From positions 1-64,000 of the forward strand of contig NZ_JXLA01000009.1 in the NCBI RefSeq assembly GCF_001886185.1: a stretch of 64,000 bases of DNA, written 5' to 3'. The stretch comes from Enterococcus raffinosus (lineage in GTDB: Bacteria; Bacillota; Bacilli; Lactobacillales; Enterococcaceae). The notes beneath the pieces are model-generated. The model did not search any database. It had not been told where the DNA came from and saw nothing but the letters and a program-made list of their open reading frames with translations. Below, piece after piece: positions 37,328 to 46,059 of this stretch. The translations under genes and the position numbers were made by a program. Every line of letters begins with the position of its first letter. The first letter of the stretch is position 1.

Positions 37328-37410
37328 GGGAATCTTCACTGCGTTATGGAAAGACGTTTTTTGCTTTTTCCATTATATACACAGTTTTCAATTTCATGTA
37401 AGTAAAAATT

Positions 37411-38241
37411 TTATTTTTTTTCACCAATCTCGTCTTTTAAACGGTAAATCTTTGAAGGACGGCCAATTCCGACAGGGCGTTCACCAATTTCATCAAAATA
37501 TTGCAGCATTGCTTTTTTGAAATTAGAATGATCTACTGTTTTGAAATCAACCCCTAAAAATTTCGCAAACACCTTGCGTGCTTCAGTGATGGTGAATTCA
37601 TCTCCTAAAACTTGTAGAATTAGTGGTTCATGATCCATTTTATTCACCACTCGGTTAAAGGCTTTACGAATGATTTCATTGTGGTCAAAAGCTAAGGTGT
37701 CTTTACCAATGGATTTTCCAGTCTCTAAGTCAATTTCAATAGAAATATTATCCTCACTAGTTAAGTAGATCGTTTCTCCATGACGTTCCATGTTAAACCA
37801 GCGGGCATCTTGCGTGTCATCTCCAGCAGTCGGAGGAACTTGTCCGATAAAAGCCAAATAACTAACGGTAATAACCCAACCACGAGGGTCACGATTCGGT
37901 GAACTGAAGGTGTGGAGCTGTTCGACATTTTTTCTGCCAATTACCAAGCCCGTTTCTTCAGCTGTTTCACGGCGGACACTATCATTAGTCGATTCATTGC
38001 GTTCGACGAAGCCGCCAGGCAATGCCCAAGAATTACGATAGGGGTTTCCACGACGTTGAATCAGTAATATTTTCAGCTGATCCTCTTCCTTGTTATAGCC
38101 CATAATGACAATGTCAACGGTGACAGAAGGCTTGTCATATTCGGGATGATCTTGTTCTTTATACCAAGCGACGAATTCAGCTTCATCCGCTTCGTGTTCA
38201 TAATAATCTTTTTCTGCTTCTTTAGAGGCAAATTTTTTCAT
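37411..38241 (-). CDS. NUDIX hydrolase with C-terminal winged helix (NrtR-like)
   Basis: A 276-residue protein. A NUDIX domain follows a 45-residue acidic N-terminal part; the Nudix box is complete (GGFVERNE...RETAEETGL, about residues 79-101). A winged-helix-like C-terminal domain (EFTITEARKVFAKFLGVDF, GRPSKIYRL) gives the NrtR layout, in which the Nudix fold senses ADP-ribose-type ligands. ATG 38241 with GGGTGA upstream is preferred over 38256, whose ribosome site would touch the start codon. Enzyme and regulator roles are both possible. Confidence 0.8.
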   Translation of the reverse strand: MKKFASKEAEKDYYEHEADEAEFVAWYKEQDHPEYDKPSVTVDIVIMGYNKEEDQLKILLIQRRGNPYRNSWALPGGFVERNESTNDSVRRETAEETGLVIGRKNVEQLHTFSSPNRDPRGWVITVSYLAFIGQVPPTAGDDTQDARWFNMERHGETIYLTSEDNISIEIDLETGKSIGKDTLAFDHNEIIRKAFNRVVNKMDHEPLILQVLGDEFTITEARKVFAKFLGVDFKTVDHSNFKKAMLQYFDEIGERPVGIGRPSKIYRLKDEIGEKK

Positions 38242-38302
38242 GCGTTGTTCACCCATCCTCTTACTATAAGTATTCGCTACTTTATTGTAGCATGAATAAC
38301 TA

Positions 38303-38338
38303 AAAAAGGGGAACTCCGCTTGGAATTCCCCTTTTGCT
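38303..38338 (-). terminator. Terminator of prsA
   Basis: AAAAGGGGAA-TCC...GGA-TTCCCCTTTT hairpin between prsA and the NUDIX gene; it works best on the minus strand for prsA. Confidence 0.75.
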
Positions 38339-38347
38339 TTATACGAA

Positions 38348-39280
38348 TTATTTTGTTGACTCAGTTGTAGCCTTTTTGCTTGAACTATTTGTTGTTAAGA
38401 AGTCAGATAAAATATTTTCGAATGAATCATCTTTGATCTTCACGTTGGCTTTCTTCAATTCTTTTGCGATAACCTCAGAAGAGAAGGTTTGGTCAGCAAT
38501 TTTTGTATCTTCAGCAATTTGTTTCAATTCTTTTTTGTATTTATCCATGTCATTGCCCTTAGAAGAGTTTTTCTCCATTTTGACAATGTAGTAGCTTGAT
38601 TGGTAAGTAGATGAATCCATCGCAGTAATTACATCAGAAACTTCGCCATTCTTCAATTTGAAGGCTGCTTCTTTGACTTCAGATGGAACGGTCGATGATT
38701 GTGAATCAAATTTGATTTCTCCACCATCTTCTTTTGTTGTTGAATCTTGTGATTTTTCTTTTGCGATTTTAGCAAAATCGCCTTTGTCATCTAGTTGTTT
38801 CTTGATTTCTTTTGCTTCATCTTCACTGCTTGCCAAAATAATACGTGCAGTTACTTCTGGATGGAATGAATCCCAAGCAGATTTTAGATCCTTATCTGTG
38901 ATCTTCACGTGAGATTTCAAACCTTCTTGGAAAGCTAGTGATTGTTTCAAATACTCTTTATAAGATTTTTTTGTATAGCCAGCAGATTTCAATTGGCTTT
39001 CGAAACTGTCGCCTAATTGTTTTGCTTGCTTATCGTATTCTTTATCGATTTGCTTATCGGTTACTTTGTCACCATAAGCATTTTCGAAAACCTTGTAGAT
39101 GATCATATTGCGAACTAAACTTTGGTTTGTTTGTTCTTTTTTCGCTTCATTATAGAAATCTTCGACGGTAATTTTTCCGCCTTTCATTGTTGCGATGTCT
39201 TGATTAGAACTTCCTGAACAAGCCCCCAGTACAACTACGCTAAGTAAGCCAGCAGTGGCTAAAAGAATCTTTTTTTTCAT
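38348..39280 (-). CDS. prsA: PrsA foldase lipoprotein
   Basis: An extracellular peptidyl-prolyl isomerase that helps exported proteins fold. The signal peptide ends with lipobox VLGAC (Cys21). A parvulin (PpiC) domain spans roughly residues 130-235 (ARIILASSEDEAKEIKKQL; KFDSQSSTVPSEVKEAAFKL), flanked by helical N- and C-terminal chaperone parts. The length of 310 is close to normal. The C terminus is Ser/Thr/Lys-rich. It is monocistronic. Confidence 0.92.
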   Translation of the reverse strand: MKKKILLATAGLLSVVVLGACSGSSNQDIATMKGGKITVEDFYNEAKKEQTNQSLVRNMIIYKVFENAYGDKVTDKQIDKEYDKQAKQLGDSFESQLKSAGYTKKSYKEYLKQSLAFQEGLKSHVKITDKDLKSAWDSFHPEVTARIILASSEDEAKEIKKQLDDKGDFAKIAKEKSQDSTTKEDGGEIKFDSQSSTVPSEVKEAAFKLKNGEVSDVITAMDSSTYQSSYYIVKMEKNSSKGNDMDKYKKELKQIAEDTKIADQTFSSEVIAKELKKANVKIKDDSFENILSDFLTTNSSSKKATTESTK

Positions 39281-39440
39281 TTCTTTGCTACAACTCCTAA
39301 AATTTAATTTACATACGTTTGTTATTCCTTTTCAACTATAACACACCTAAAAATGTAAAGGAAAGGGGGGTAAAAATAGTTTCCGAGAAAATTCATAATA
39401 AAGACATAATTACTTAAGTGAACCAACTTAATCCTTACTA

Positions 39441-39821
39441 TTATTCAATCGGACGTTCTAAAGAGAAGCGCCCTTTTTTTATGACTGTTGTTTCTTCTAC
39501 TTGAGGCAATGCTTGATTGATTTTTTCTATTTGAGCCTGAATTTGTTGAATGCGAGGCTCTGCTTGGAAGCGAAACTCTTCAATATCTTTCTCAACCCCT
39601 GATTTAAAGGCAGGGACCAGCGTATCAAATGTTCCTTTTAGAGTCACCAGTGACTCTCTAAAATCGGTCAAATTATCATTAAGTTCGTCTGTTAATTCAA
39701 CAAGTTCTCGAGTATTCGTAATTAGTTTCTCTCTTGTTTCTTCCCCTTTTCGAGGAGCTAACAGAAGACCGCCTAGTGTCCCAAGACCGGCACCAAATAG
39801 AATTCCTTTAAAAAAGCTCAT
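39441..39821 (-). CDS. YtxH-like protein
   Basis: A 126-residue protein with the YtxH start: a glycine-rich hydrophobic segment (FFKGILFGAGLGTLGGLLLAP) followed by RKGEETREKL and a long coiled coil. It probably attaches to the membrane. Its ATG directly follows the hit stop codon, so the two are cotranscribed. YtxH proteins are envelope-stress-associated in several Firmicutes; the exact role is unknown. Confidence 0.85.
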   Translation of the reverse strand: MSFFKGILFGAGLGTLGGLLLAPRKGEETREKLITNTRELVELTDELNDNLTDFRESLVTLKGTFDTLVPAFKSGVEKDIEEFRFQAEPRIQQIQAQIEKINQALPQVEETTVIKKGRFSLERPIE

Positions 39822-40247
39822 TTATTTCACCTGCTCCTTGATCTTATCAGCGATCGCTTGCATTTCTTCGGGAGACTGCTGCTCCGCATGATTACCGAAG
39901 TGAATGGAAAAGTCATCGTTTTTACTATAACGAGGAACTAAGTGCACGTGAGAATGGAAGACTGATTGATAAGCTAATTCTTTATTATTATTTAGGATGT
40001 TTAGTCCTTCCATCTCAGGAAAAGCTTTCTCAATGGCACGAGCAATTTTAGGAATCCGTGCAAAAACCTCTGCGGCTAATGTCTCATCATACTCAAAAAT
40101 ATCAGTAACGTGTTGTTTTGGAACAACAAGAGTATGGCCCATTGTCGCTTGTGAGATGTCTAAAAAGGCATAAACTTTTTCATCCTCATAAATTTTGTAG
40201 CTAGGGATTTCTTGGTCGATGATTTTACAAAAAATACAATTTTCCAT
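39822..40247 (-). CDS. hit: HIT-family nucleotide hydrolase/transferase
   Basis: A 141-residue histidine-triad protein. N-terminal Cys4 and Cys7 (CIFCKII) are part of the usual zinc site, and the triad is in HSHVHLVPR. It hydrolyses AMP-linked nucleotides. ATG 40247 with AAAGGA eight bases upstream is preferred to the in-frame ATG at 40256. It is divergent from ecsA, as in related Firmicutes. Confidence 0.92.
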   Translation of the reverse strand: MENCIFCKIIDQEIPSYKIYEDEKVYAFLDISQATMGHTLVVPKQHVTDIFEYDETLAAEVFARIPKIARAIEKAFPEMEGLNILNNNKELAYQSVFHSHVHLVPRYSKNDDFSIHFGNHAEQQSPEEMQAIADKIKEQVK

Positions 40248-40406
40248 TGCAAACATCCTTTCTGATCAATTATGATTTTTATTTTATGTCGACGCTGTTG
40301 AAAAGAAATTCAACAACAGCCGTAAATTCTTCTTTTACTTTACCATAACTTGTTATACTTGTGCTGGAAAAGGTCAGGAGAACATTAAATATTTGTAGGA
40401 TTCTGC

Positions 40407-40412
40407 TATAAT
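40407..40412 (+). promoter_or_regulatory. Extended -10 element of the ecs operon
   Basis: TGCTATAAT is an extended -10; no good -35 is seen. It lies 28 bp before the ecsA start. Confidence 0.5.
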
Positions 40413-40439
40413 ATTAACTAAGAAATTGGAGGGAAAAAG

Positions 40440-41177
40440 ATGAGCTTAGAAATTCAGCATGTTACGGGCGGCTACGGCCACTTGCCTGTTTTAAAAGATA
40501 TTAATTTTGAAGTCCAAAATGGAGAAATGATCGGCTTGATTGGCTTGAATGGTGCGGGGAAATCCACTACGATCAAGAACATCATCGGTTTATTGACACC
40601 GCAAAAAGGAACTATTACGGTAGATAATTTGACGTTACAACAGGATCCAGAGAATTATCGAAAAAAAATCGGCTACATTCCTGAAACACCTTCATTATAT
40701 GAAGAGTTGACTCTACGAGAACATATTGAAGTGACGGCGATGGCTTATGGTATTCCTAAAGAAGAAGCGATGCAAAGAGCAGAGACGCTACTGAAGACTT
40801 TTCGTTTAGAAAATCGGCTTGAGTGGTTTCCTGTAAATTTTTCTAAAGGAATGAAGCAAAAGGTCATGGTTCTGTGTGCATTCTTGATTCAACCAAGTCT
40901 GTACATTATTGATGAACCCTTCTTAGGGTTAGATCCTTTAGCGATCAACGCTTTGTTGGAACTGATGGTGACGATGAAGGAGCAAGGAGCGGCTATCTTG
41001 ATGTCCACGCATATTTTGGCGACGGCTGAAAAGTATTGTGATCGTTTCGTCGTATTACATGAAGGGGAAGTACGAGCGCAGGGGACTCTGCAGGAGCTGC
41101 AAACAGAATTTGAGTTACCTGGCTCTTCTTTAGATGAAATCTATATCGCACTGACAAAGGAGAAAGAACATGCATGA
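40440..41177 (+). CDS. ecsA: ABC transporter ATPase EcsA
   Basis: A 245-residue ATPase with Walker A GLNGAGKSTT, a signature NFSKGMKQK (a KGM variant typical of EcsA), Walker B LYIIDEPFLGLDP, and the H-loop STH. Its partner EcsB overlaps it by 8 bp. In relatives EcsAB affects secretion, competence and membrane proteolysis (peptide export). TTGGAGGGA precedes the ATG. Confidence 0.93.
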   Translation: MSLEIQHVTGGYGHLPVLKDINFEVQNGEMIGLIGLNGAGKSTTIKNIIGLLTPQKGTITVDNLTLQQDPENYRKKIGYIPETPSLYEELTLREHIEVTAMAYGIPKEEAMQRAETLLKTFRLENRLEWFPVNFSKGMKQKVMVLCAFLIQPSLYIIDEPFLGLDPLAINALLELMVTMKEQGAAILMSTHILATAEKYCDRFVVLHEGEVRAQGTLQELQTEFELPGSSLDEIYIALTKEKEHA

Positions 41178-42378
41178 TTTTTTTCTATTAAGGCGACAAC
41201 GCCATCAGAAAAAAATGATGAAATATATGCGTTACGTGTTAAATGATCATTTTGTCTTGGTGTGCTTGTTTTTAGTTGGCGGTCTAGCCTTTTACTATTC
41301 GAATTTATTAAAACAATTGCCGTCAGATTTCCCATGGAGTTTGCCGATTGTTGCTGTTGCGTGGTGGTTTATTTTACCATTTGGGAAATTAGCCACACTG
41401 GTGGAGCCTGCGGATATGACCTTTTTATTACCTAAGGAAAAAGAAATGGGTAGTTATCTGAGTCGCGGAGTGCGTCACTCGCTAGCATTTCCATTTGCTG
41501 TTGAGCTGCTTGTTTGTGGTGCCTTACTACCATTAGTGGTTCTAGCTAAGCAAATCAGCTTCATAAATTTTTTCTTCTATTTATTCATGTTGTGGGGATT
41601 GAAATATTCTCATCTAAGATTACAACGACTAGCTTGTTATCAGAAAACCTATGAGCAAGCACGGCGATTATTCCTATTATGGTTTATTGCCAGTGGTGTG
41701 ATAATTTTTGTTAGTCTTTATGTTACCGCCTGGGTTGGCACAGTGCTTGCTTTTGTTTTGACGTTTTGCTTCTTATCATTAACTCAAGAAAAAGAGCGTC
41801 TACTGGACTGGAGTAAAATGATTGACCGTGAAAATGCGCGGTTGCATCGTATTTATCAATTCATTAACTTGTTTACCGATGTGCCGGAGGTCGAAGCAAA
41901 AGTCCATCGTCGTAAATACTTGGATTTTCTATTAGCTAGAATCTCTTCCAAACAGGAAAATACGTATTTGTATTTATTTGCCAGAGGTGCTTTACGTGGT
42001 GCGGAGTTCGGAGGCTTATTTTTCCGCTTGCTGATTGTTGGCAGTGTGTTATTGTTCTCATTAAATGACTTTCGCTTTATAATCGGTATCAGCGCATTGT
42101 TTATCTATTTGATTGGGTTCCAAATGATTCCCTTGTACAATCAATTTGATTACATTAGTGCGGTCCAGCTTTATCCAGTACAAATGAAATATAAAAAAAC
42201 TGCTTTGCAGAGATTAATGGTGATGTTGCTGTTTGGCGCAGCGCTTCTCTTCGCTTTGTGTAGTTTGGTTCACTTGTCAGTTGTTGAAAGTTTGGTTTTA
42301 CTTGTGTTGCTTTTGATTGAGATCGGATTATTTGCATGGTTGTATCTCCCGGTAAGAATAAAGAAAATGGAGGCTTAG
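41170..42378 (+). CDS. ecsB: ABC transporter permease EcsB
   Basis: A 402-residue membrane protein with about eight to ten segments and an N-terminal basic part (RRQRHQKKMMKYMRYVLNDHF) typical of EcsB. The ATG overlaps the ecsA end. It is followed 3 bp later by dat, so ecsA-ecsB-dat form one transcript. Confidence 0.92.
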   Translation: MHDFFLLRRQRHQKKMMKYMRYVLNDHFVLVCLFLVGGLAFYYSNLLKQLPSDFPWSLPIVAVAWWFILPFGKLATLVEPADMTFLLPKEKEMGSYLSRGVRHSLAFPFAVELLVCGALLPLVVLAKQISFINFFFYLFMLWGLKYSHLRLQRLACYQKTYEQARRLFLLWFIASGVIIFVSLYVTAWVGTVLAFVLTFCFLSLTQEKERLLDWSKMIDRENARLHRIYQFINLFTDVPEVEAKVHRRKYLDFLLARISSKQENTYLYLFARGALRGAEFGGLFFRLLIVGSVLLFSLNDFRFIIGISALFIYLIGFQMIPLYNQFDYISAVQLYPVQMKYKKTALQRLMVMLLFGAALLFALCSLVHLSVVESLVLLVLLLIEIGLFAWLYLPVRIKKMEA

Positions 42379-42381
42379 TGG

Positions 42382-43251
42382 ATGAAAGTATTATGGAATG
42401 AAAAAATTGTCGATGAATCAGAAGTTAAAATTGATTTGGAAGATCGTGGTTATCAATTTGGCGATGGTATTTATGAAGTGATTCGTATTTATGATGGCTA
42501 TATGTACATGGAAAAGGAACACTTGGATCGTCTATGGGTCAGTGCGGAGAAAATTAGAATGACTCTTCCATTTACTAGAGAAGAATTAAGCCAACGGTTG
42601 CATCGTTTAGCCAAAGAGGTTGGACTGGACAATGCCCGTGTATATTTTCAAGTGACTCGCGGGACTGCGAAGCCACGTTTGCATGATTTTCCAGATCCAA
42701 AAGAGGTTCAGCCTGTTTTAATGGCGGATATTCAACCAGCTTCACGTCCGGCTGCAAAGCAAAATATTGGTATTCGTGCGGGAATCGTTGAAGATAAGCG
42801 CTGGTTGCATTGTGATATTAAATCAATCAGTTTATTAGGAAATATTCTTGCTTTAGATGAAGCACAGCAAAAAGGGTATGACGAAGCCGTCTTGGTTCGT
42901 GATGGCAACGTGACAGAGGCCTCCGCATCGAATCTATGGATGGTAAAGGACGGTATCATCTATACACACCCTGACAGCAATTTGATTTTACCAGGAATTG
43001 CAAAAATGAAAATTCGCGAGCTGACTAAAGCGTTAGGGATTGAGCTTAGAGAAGAAACGTTTACTGAAAAGGAATTGCTGGCCGCTGACGAATGCTTTAA
43101 AACTAGTTCAGTAGCGGAAGTAATGCCGATTGTTGAGATCAATGATCATAAAATTGGTGACGGAATGCCAGGGAAAGTTACGAAAAAAGTTCTTGATGCC
43201 TATATTGAAGCGGTGAACTTAGCGGTTCAAGCACATCGCGATGAAAAATAA
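42382..43251 (+). CDS. dat: D-amino-acid aminotransferase
   Basis: A PLP enzyme of fold type IV that interconverts D-alanine and D-glutamate for wall synthesis. The PLP lysine is Lys147 in HCDIKSISLLGN; EDRGYQFGDGIYEV (20-33) is the D-AAT N-terminal motif, and FKTSSVAEVMPI lies near the C terminus. The length of 289 fits the family. The start is ATG 42382, with GGAGGCTTAGTGG just upstream. Confidence 0.93.
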   Translation: MKVLWNEKIVDESEVKIDLEDRGYQFGDGIYEVIRIYDGYMYMEKEHLDRLWVSAEKIRMTLPFTREELSQRLHRLAKEVGLDNARVYFQVTRGTAKPRLHDFPDPKEVQPVLMADIQPASRPAAKQNIGIRAGIVEDKRWLHCDIKSISLLGNILALDEAQQKGYDEAVLVRDGNVTEASASNLWMVKDGIIYTHPDSNLILPGIAKMKIRELTKALGIELREETFTEKELLAADECFKTSSVAEVMPIVEINDHKIGDGMPGKVTKKVLDAYIEAVNLAVQAHRDEK

Positions 43252-43340
43252 TCAAAGAAGAACATACATGCCCTTGACGAAGTGCCTTTCCCCGACTAAA
43301 ATAGTAAATACGTTTAAAATGCTAGGGGAGGGCCTTGGGA

Positions 43341-44123
43341 ATGGAGTTTCAGTTAGATAGTGACTGGCGTGTGCAGCCGATCAAAGGTGATACGGGAAAA
43401 ACGTATATCGGCTATCGAGACGAAGATCGCGTCTTCATTAAACGAAATACCACTCCGATGTTGGCTGCTTTATCCCGTGAAGGAATCGCACCCAAGCTTG
43501 TGTGGATCAAGCGGACAGGGAATGGGGATACGTTAACTGCACAAGAGTGGCTAGATGGGCGAATCCTCGAACCAGAAGAAATTCCTCGTCGTAATGACGT
43601 GGTGGATGTTTTGTACCATCTTCATCATTCACCTTCATTGAAAGTCATGCTGAAGAAAATGGGTGGACGTCAAGTGTCGCCGCAACAGCTTCTAGCGGAT
43701 TATGAAGCAAATTTGCCAACCATGATTGAGCAAAATAGCTTTATTGAGTTAGTCTATGATTATTTAAAGAAAAATATTCCAACGTATGCCAAAAAGAATT
43801 ACACCGTTGTTCATGGCGATGTAAATCATCGAAATTGGATAGTATGTTCGAATTATTTATATTTAGTTGATTGGGATTCAGTCATGTTTGCTGATCCGGC
43901 ACTGGATGTTGGAACGATTTTAGGTAATTATGTGCCGTTGTCTAGCTGGAGTAAGTGGCTTGTACGATATGGTATTCGGCCAACGGATGAGAACATGGAG
44001 CGGGTTTATTGGTATGGTCTGATGAGTTTGCTTTTAGAAATCGCTCGTCAATACAAGCGCAAAGAATACCATCATATGAATCAATCGATTTTACAATTAA
44101 AACGAATTTTTGCAGGAAGCTGA
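43341..44123 (+). CDS. APH/choline-kinase-like phosphotransferase (YtmP-type)
   Basis: A 260-residue kinase-fold protein. The catalytic loop is VVHGDVNHRNWIV (HGDxxxxN) and the metal-binding motif is LVDWDSVMFADP. This family member regularly precedes trmB in Firmicutes; the substrate is unknown and it is not a known drug-resistance enzyme. ATG 43341 is well spaced from GGGGAGGG; TTG 43335 would be too close. Confidence 0.88.
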   Translation: MEFQLDSDWRVQPIKGDTGKTYIGYRDEDRVFIKRNTTPMLAALSREGIAPKLVWIKRTGNGDTLTAQEWLDGRILEPEEIPRRNDVVDVLYHLHHSPSLKVMLKKMGGRQVSPQQLLADYEANLPTMIEQNSFIELVYDYLKKNIPTYAKKNYTVVHGDVNHRNWIVCSNYLYLVDWDSVMFADPALDVGTILGNYVPLSSWSKWLVRYGIRPTDENMERVYWYGLMSLLLEIARQYKRKEYHHMNQSILQLKRIFAGS

Positions 44124-44147
44124 ACATTTCGTTCAGCCTTCTTTTTT
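44115..44147 (+). terminator. Intrinsic terminator
   Basis: GCTGAAC-ATTTC-GTTCAGC stem, followed by CTTCTTTTTT. Confidence 0.8.
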
Positions 44148-44327
44148 GCCAGTTATGCTTTTCGCAGTTTCATTAGATTTGACCACTAGGATAAAAAATT
44201 TATTCTTTATAATGGACAGGTAGTTTAGCATAATGGTATGCGAAGTGAGAAAAAACTCATTTTTCTGTTCTTTAGAAAAATGAATACGAAATTAGAACTA
44301 GCTATGAGTTCTGCTTTTCGCAGTTAT
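44148..44327 (+). repeat. Dispersed repeat, copy B (flanked by two module 1 copies)
   Basis: Module 1 GCCAGTTATGCTTTTCGCAG (44148-44167) starts at the terminator T-run. Module 2 ATAATGGTATGCG lies at 44230-44242, then a hairpin with arms CTCATTTTTCT and AGAAAAATGA (44256-44283), then a second, direct copy of module 1, ATGAGTTCTGCTTTTCGCAG (44304-44323). The whole unit is 180 bp and fills most of the gap between the kinase gene and trmB. Confidence 0.72.
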
Positions 44328-44382
44328 ACAAAAGAGAAGTTACTGAGTGCATGAAATAGAGTGAATTATTTGGAGGAAAACA

Positions 44383-45033
44383 ATGCGGGTAAGAAATCGT
44401 CCAGGCGCTGCTGAAATGTTGGCAGCTCGTCCTGAATATGTAGTACAAGATCCAGAAGGCTGGAAGGGTCGCTGGTCCGAACGTTTTGGTAACGACCATC
44501 CGATTCATATTGAAATTGGGATGGGAAAAGGTCAGTTCATTACTGGAATGGCTGCTGCTCATCCAGAAATCAATTATATTGGAATAGAGATGCAAGTTAG
44601 TGTTATTTCCCTTGCGTTGGACAAACTAGTTGAGGCAGAGCTTCCTAATTTGCAATTATTGCATGTCGATGGGTCCGAGTTGACCAATTACTTTGCAGAT
44701 AGTGAAGTTGATCAAATCTACTTAAATTTTTCTGATCCTTGGCCGAAGAAGAAACATGAGAAGCGCCGTCTAACGTCCCCTAGTTTTCTAGCTGTAGATG
44801 AAACGATTTTGCGGCCTGCCGGGGAAATACACTTCAAAACTGATAACCAAGGTTTATTTGAATATTCCTTAAGCAGTTTTTCAAAATATGGGATGACGCT
44901 TGAGCAAGTCTGGTTGGATCTACATGAGAGCTCATATGAAGGAAATATTATGACTGAATACGAAGAAAAATTTTCTAACAAAGGGCAGCGTATTTATCGA
45001 GTAGAGGCACGCTTTCAAGACAAAACAAAATAA
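44383..45033 (+). CDS. trmB: tRNA (guanine-N7)-methyltransferase
   Basis: TrmB makes m7G46 in tRNA. SAM motif I is [16 protein letters not shown], and [17 protein letters not shown] is the hallmark catalytic segment. It has 216 residues, the normal length. TTGGAGGA precedes the ATG. It is separated from its usual kinase partner by repeat copy B. Confidence 0.95.
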   Translation: MRVRNRPGAAEMLAARPEYVVQDPEGWKGRWSERFGNDHPIHIEIGMGKGQFITGMAAAHPEINYIGIEMQVSVISLALDKLVEAELPNLQLLHVDGSELTNYFADSEVDQIYLNFSDPWPKKKHEKRRLTSPSFLAVDETILRPAGEIHFKTDNQGLFEYSLSSFSKYGMTLEQVWLDLHESSYEGNIMTEYEEKFSNKGQRIYRVEARFQDKTK

Positions 45034-45040
45034 GAATTTT

Positions 45041-45081
45041 TGAGAAGGTAAATCAATTTTTTGGTTTATCTTCTTTTTTTG
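45041..45081 (+). terminator. Intrinsic terminator
   Basis: AGAAGGTAAATC pairs with GGTTTATCTTCT (G-U pair), followed by a T-run; just before comGA. Confidence 0.75.
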
Positions 45082-45098
45082 AAGCCAAAAGATTTTTT

Positions 45099-45106
45099 TA
45101 CGTATA
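45099..45106 (+). promoter_or_regulatory. Candidate cin-box (ComX/sigma-X) promoter
   Basis: TACGTATA differs by one base from the competence consensus TACGAATA and lies 20 bp before the comGA start, after a T-rich tract. This is the expected position for the late-competence promoter of a comG operon. Confidence 0.45.
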
Positions 45107-45126
45107 TTATTTTTGAGGTGAAAGGA

Positions 45127-46059
45127 ATGGAGATTGAAAAGCTTTCAGATGATCTGATTCAACATGGCTTCGAACATCAAATGCAAGACTTATATTTATT
45201 ACCTCAAGGAGAGAAGTACCGCTGCTTCTTTCGGCGAGGACCCTTCTATGAGCGCGAAAACTCAAATCTATCCTATGTTAAAAATGAATTGTGTGTGGAT
45301 ACGGCCTTGCAGCTGATTAATCGGTTTAAGTATCTGGGTCAGATGGACGTCAGCGAAAAAAGAAAAGCGCAATTGGGTGCAATCTCCTATTCCTTGCCTC
45401 ATGGTGAACAAAGACTGCGACTTTCCACTGTGGGAGACTATTTGCAGCGAGAAAGTTTAGTCGTTCGCTTTTTACACCAATTTGGTCGCAGTTCTGAAGT
45501 CTATCATGTGCCAGAACAGCTAGAGGTTATTCGAAAGCATAGCAAAAAAAGAGGTCTTTACTTATTTTGCGGTCCAGTCGGGTCAGGCAAAACAACGTTA
45601 ATGTACAAACTAGCTAGAGAAATAGATGGACGGGTACTAACAATAGAAGATCCAGTAGAAATAGAAGAGCCTGATTTTTTGCAGTTGCAGGTAAATGAAA
45701 AAATTTATCAAAGCTATGAAGAATTGATCAAATTATCGCTGCGCCATCATCCAGACGTCCTAATTATTGGAGAGATACGCGACACGAAAACAATTCAAGG
45801 TGCAATTCGAGCAGCTTTGACAGGACATTGTGTTTACGCGACTCTGCATGCTGCCAGCTTGGAATCTGCTCATGCAAGGGTTTTTGAATTGGGAGGCGAA
45901 GCAACTCTGCTCAAGGAATGTTTGCAGGGCATTGTTTATCAGGAATTATTGCCATTGGATGAAACAATTGGACTATTGACAAGCTATCGATTCTATCAAG
46001 AGGATATTTTATATACATGGGAGGAAGGGCTAAAAGCATGCGGCGCAGGACAAAATTAA
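45127..46059 (+). CDS. comGA: Competence pilus ATPase ComGA
   Basis: The secretion ATPase that powers assembly of the DNA-uptake pilus. Walker A is FCGPVGSGKTTL, the Asp box VLTIEDPVEIEEPD, and Walker B ILIIGEIRDTKT-like (VLIIGEIRDTKT). The 310 residues match Lactobacillales ComGA, which lack the zinc finger of longer relatives. The start is ATG 45127 with GAGGTGAAAGGA upstream. It is first of seven overlapping genes. Confidence 0.94.
   Translation: MEIEKLSDDLIQHGFEHQMQDLYLLPQGEKYRCFFRRGPFYERENSNLSYVKNELCVDTALQLINRFKYLGQMDVSEKRKAQLGAISYSLPHGEQRLRLSTVGDYLQRESLVVRFLHQFGRSSEVYHVPEQLEVIRKHSKKRGLYLFCGPVGSGKTTLMYKLAREIDGRVLTIEDPVEIEEPDFLQLQVNEKIYQSYEELIKLSLRHHPDVLIIGEIRDTKTIQGAIRAALTGHCVYATLHAASLESAHARVFELGGEATLLKECLQGIVYQELLPLDETIGLLTSYRFYQEDILYTWEEGLKACGAGQN

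Noticed and set aside
39550-39891. Plus-strand frame opposite the YtxH and hit genes
   Set aside because: Antisense shadow with biased composition; the minus-strand genes have good ribosome sites and known families.
43341-44123. Aminoglycoside resistance phosphotransferase
   Set aside because: The kinase motifs are shared by the whole fold; position before trmB marks the common YtmP-type protein, not a drug enzyme.
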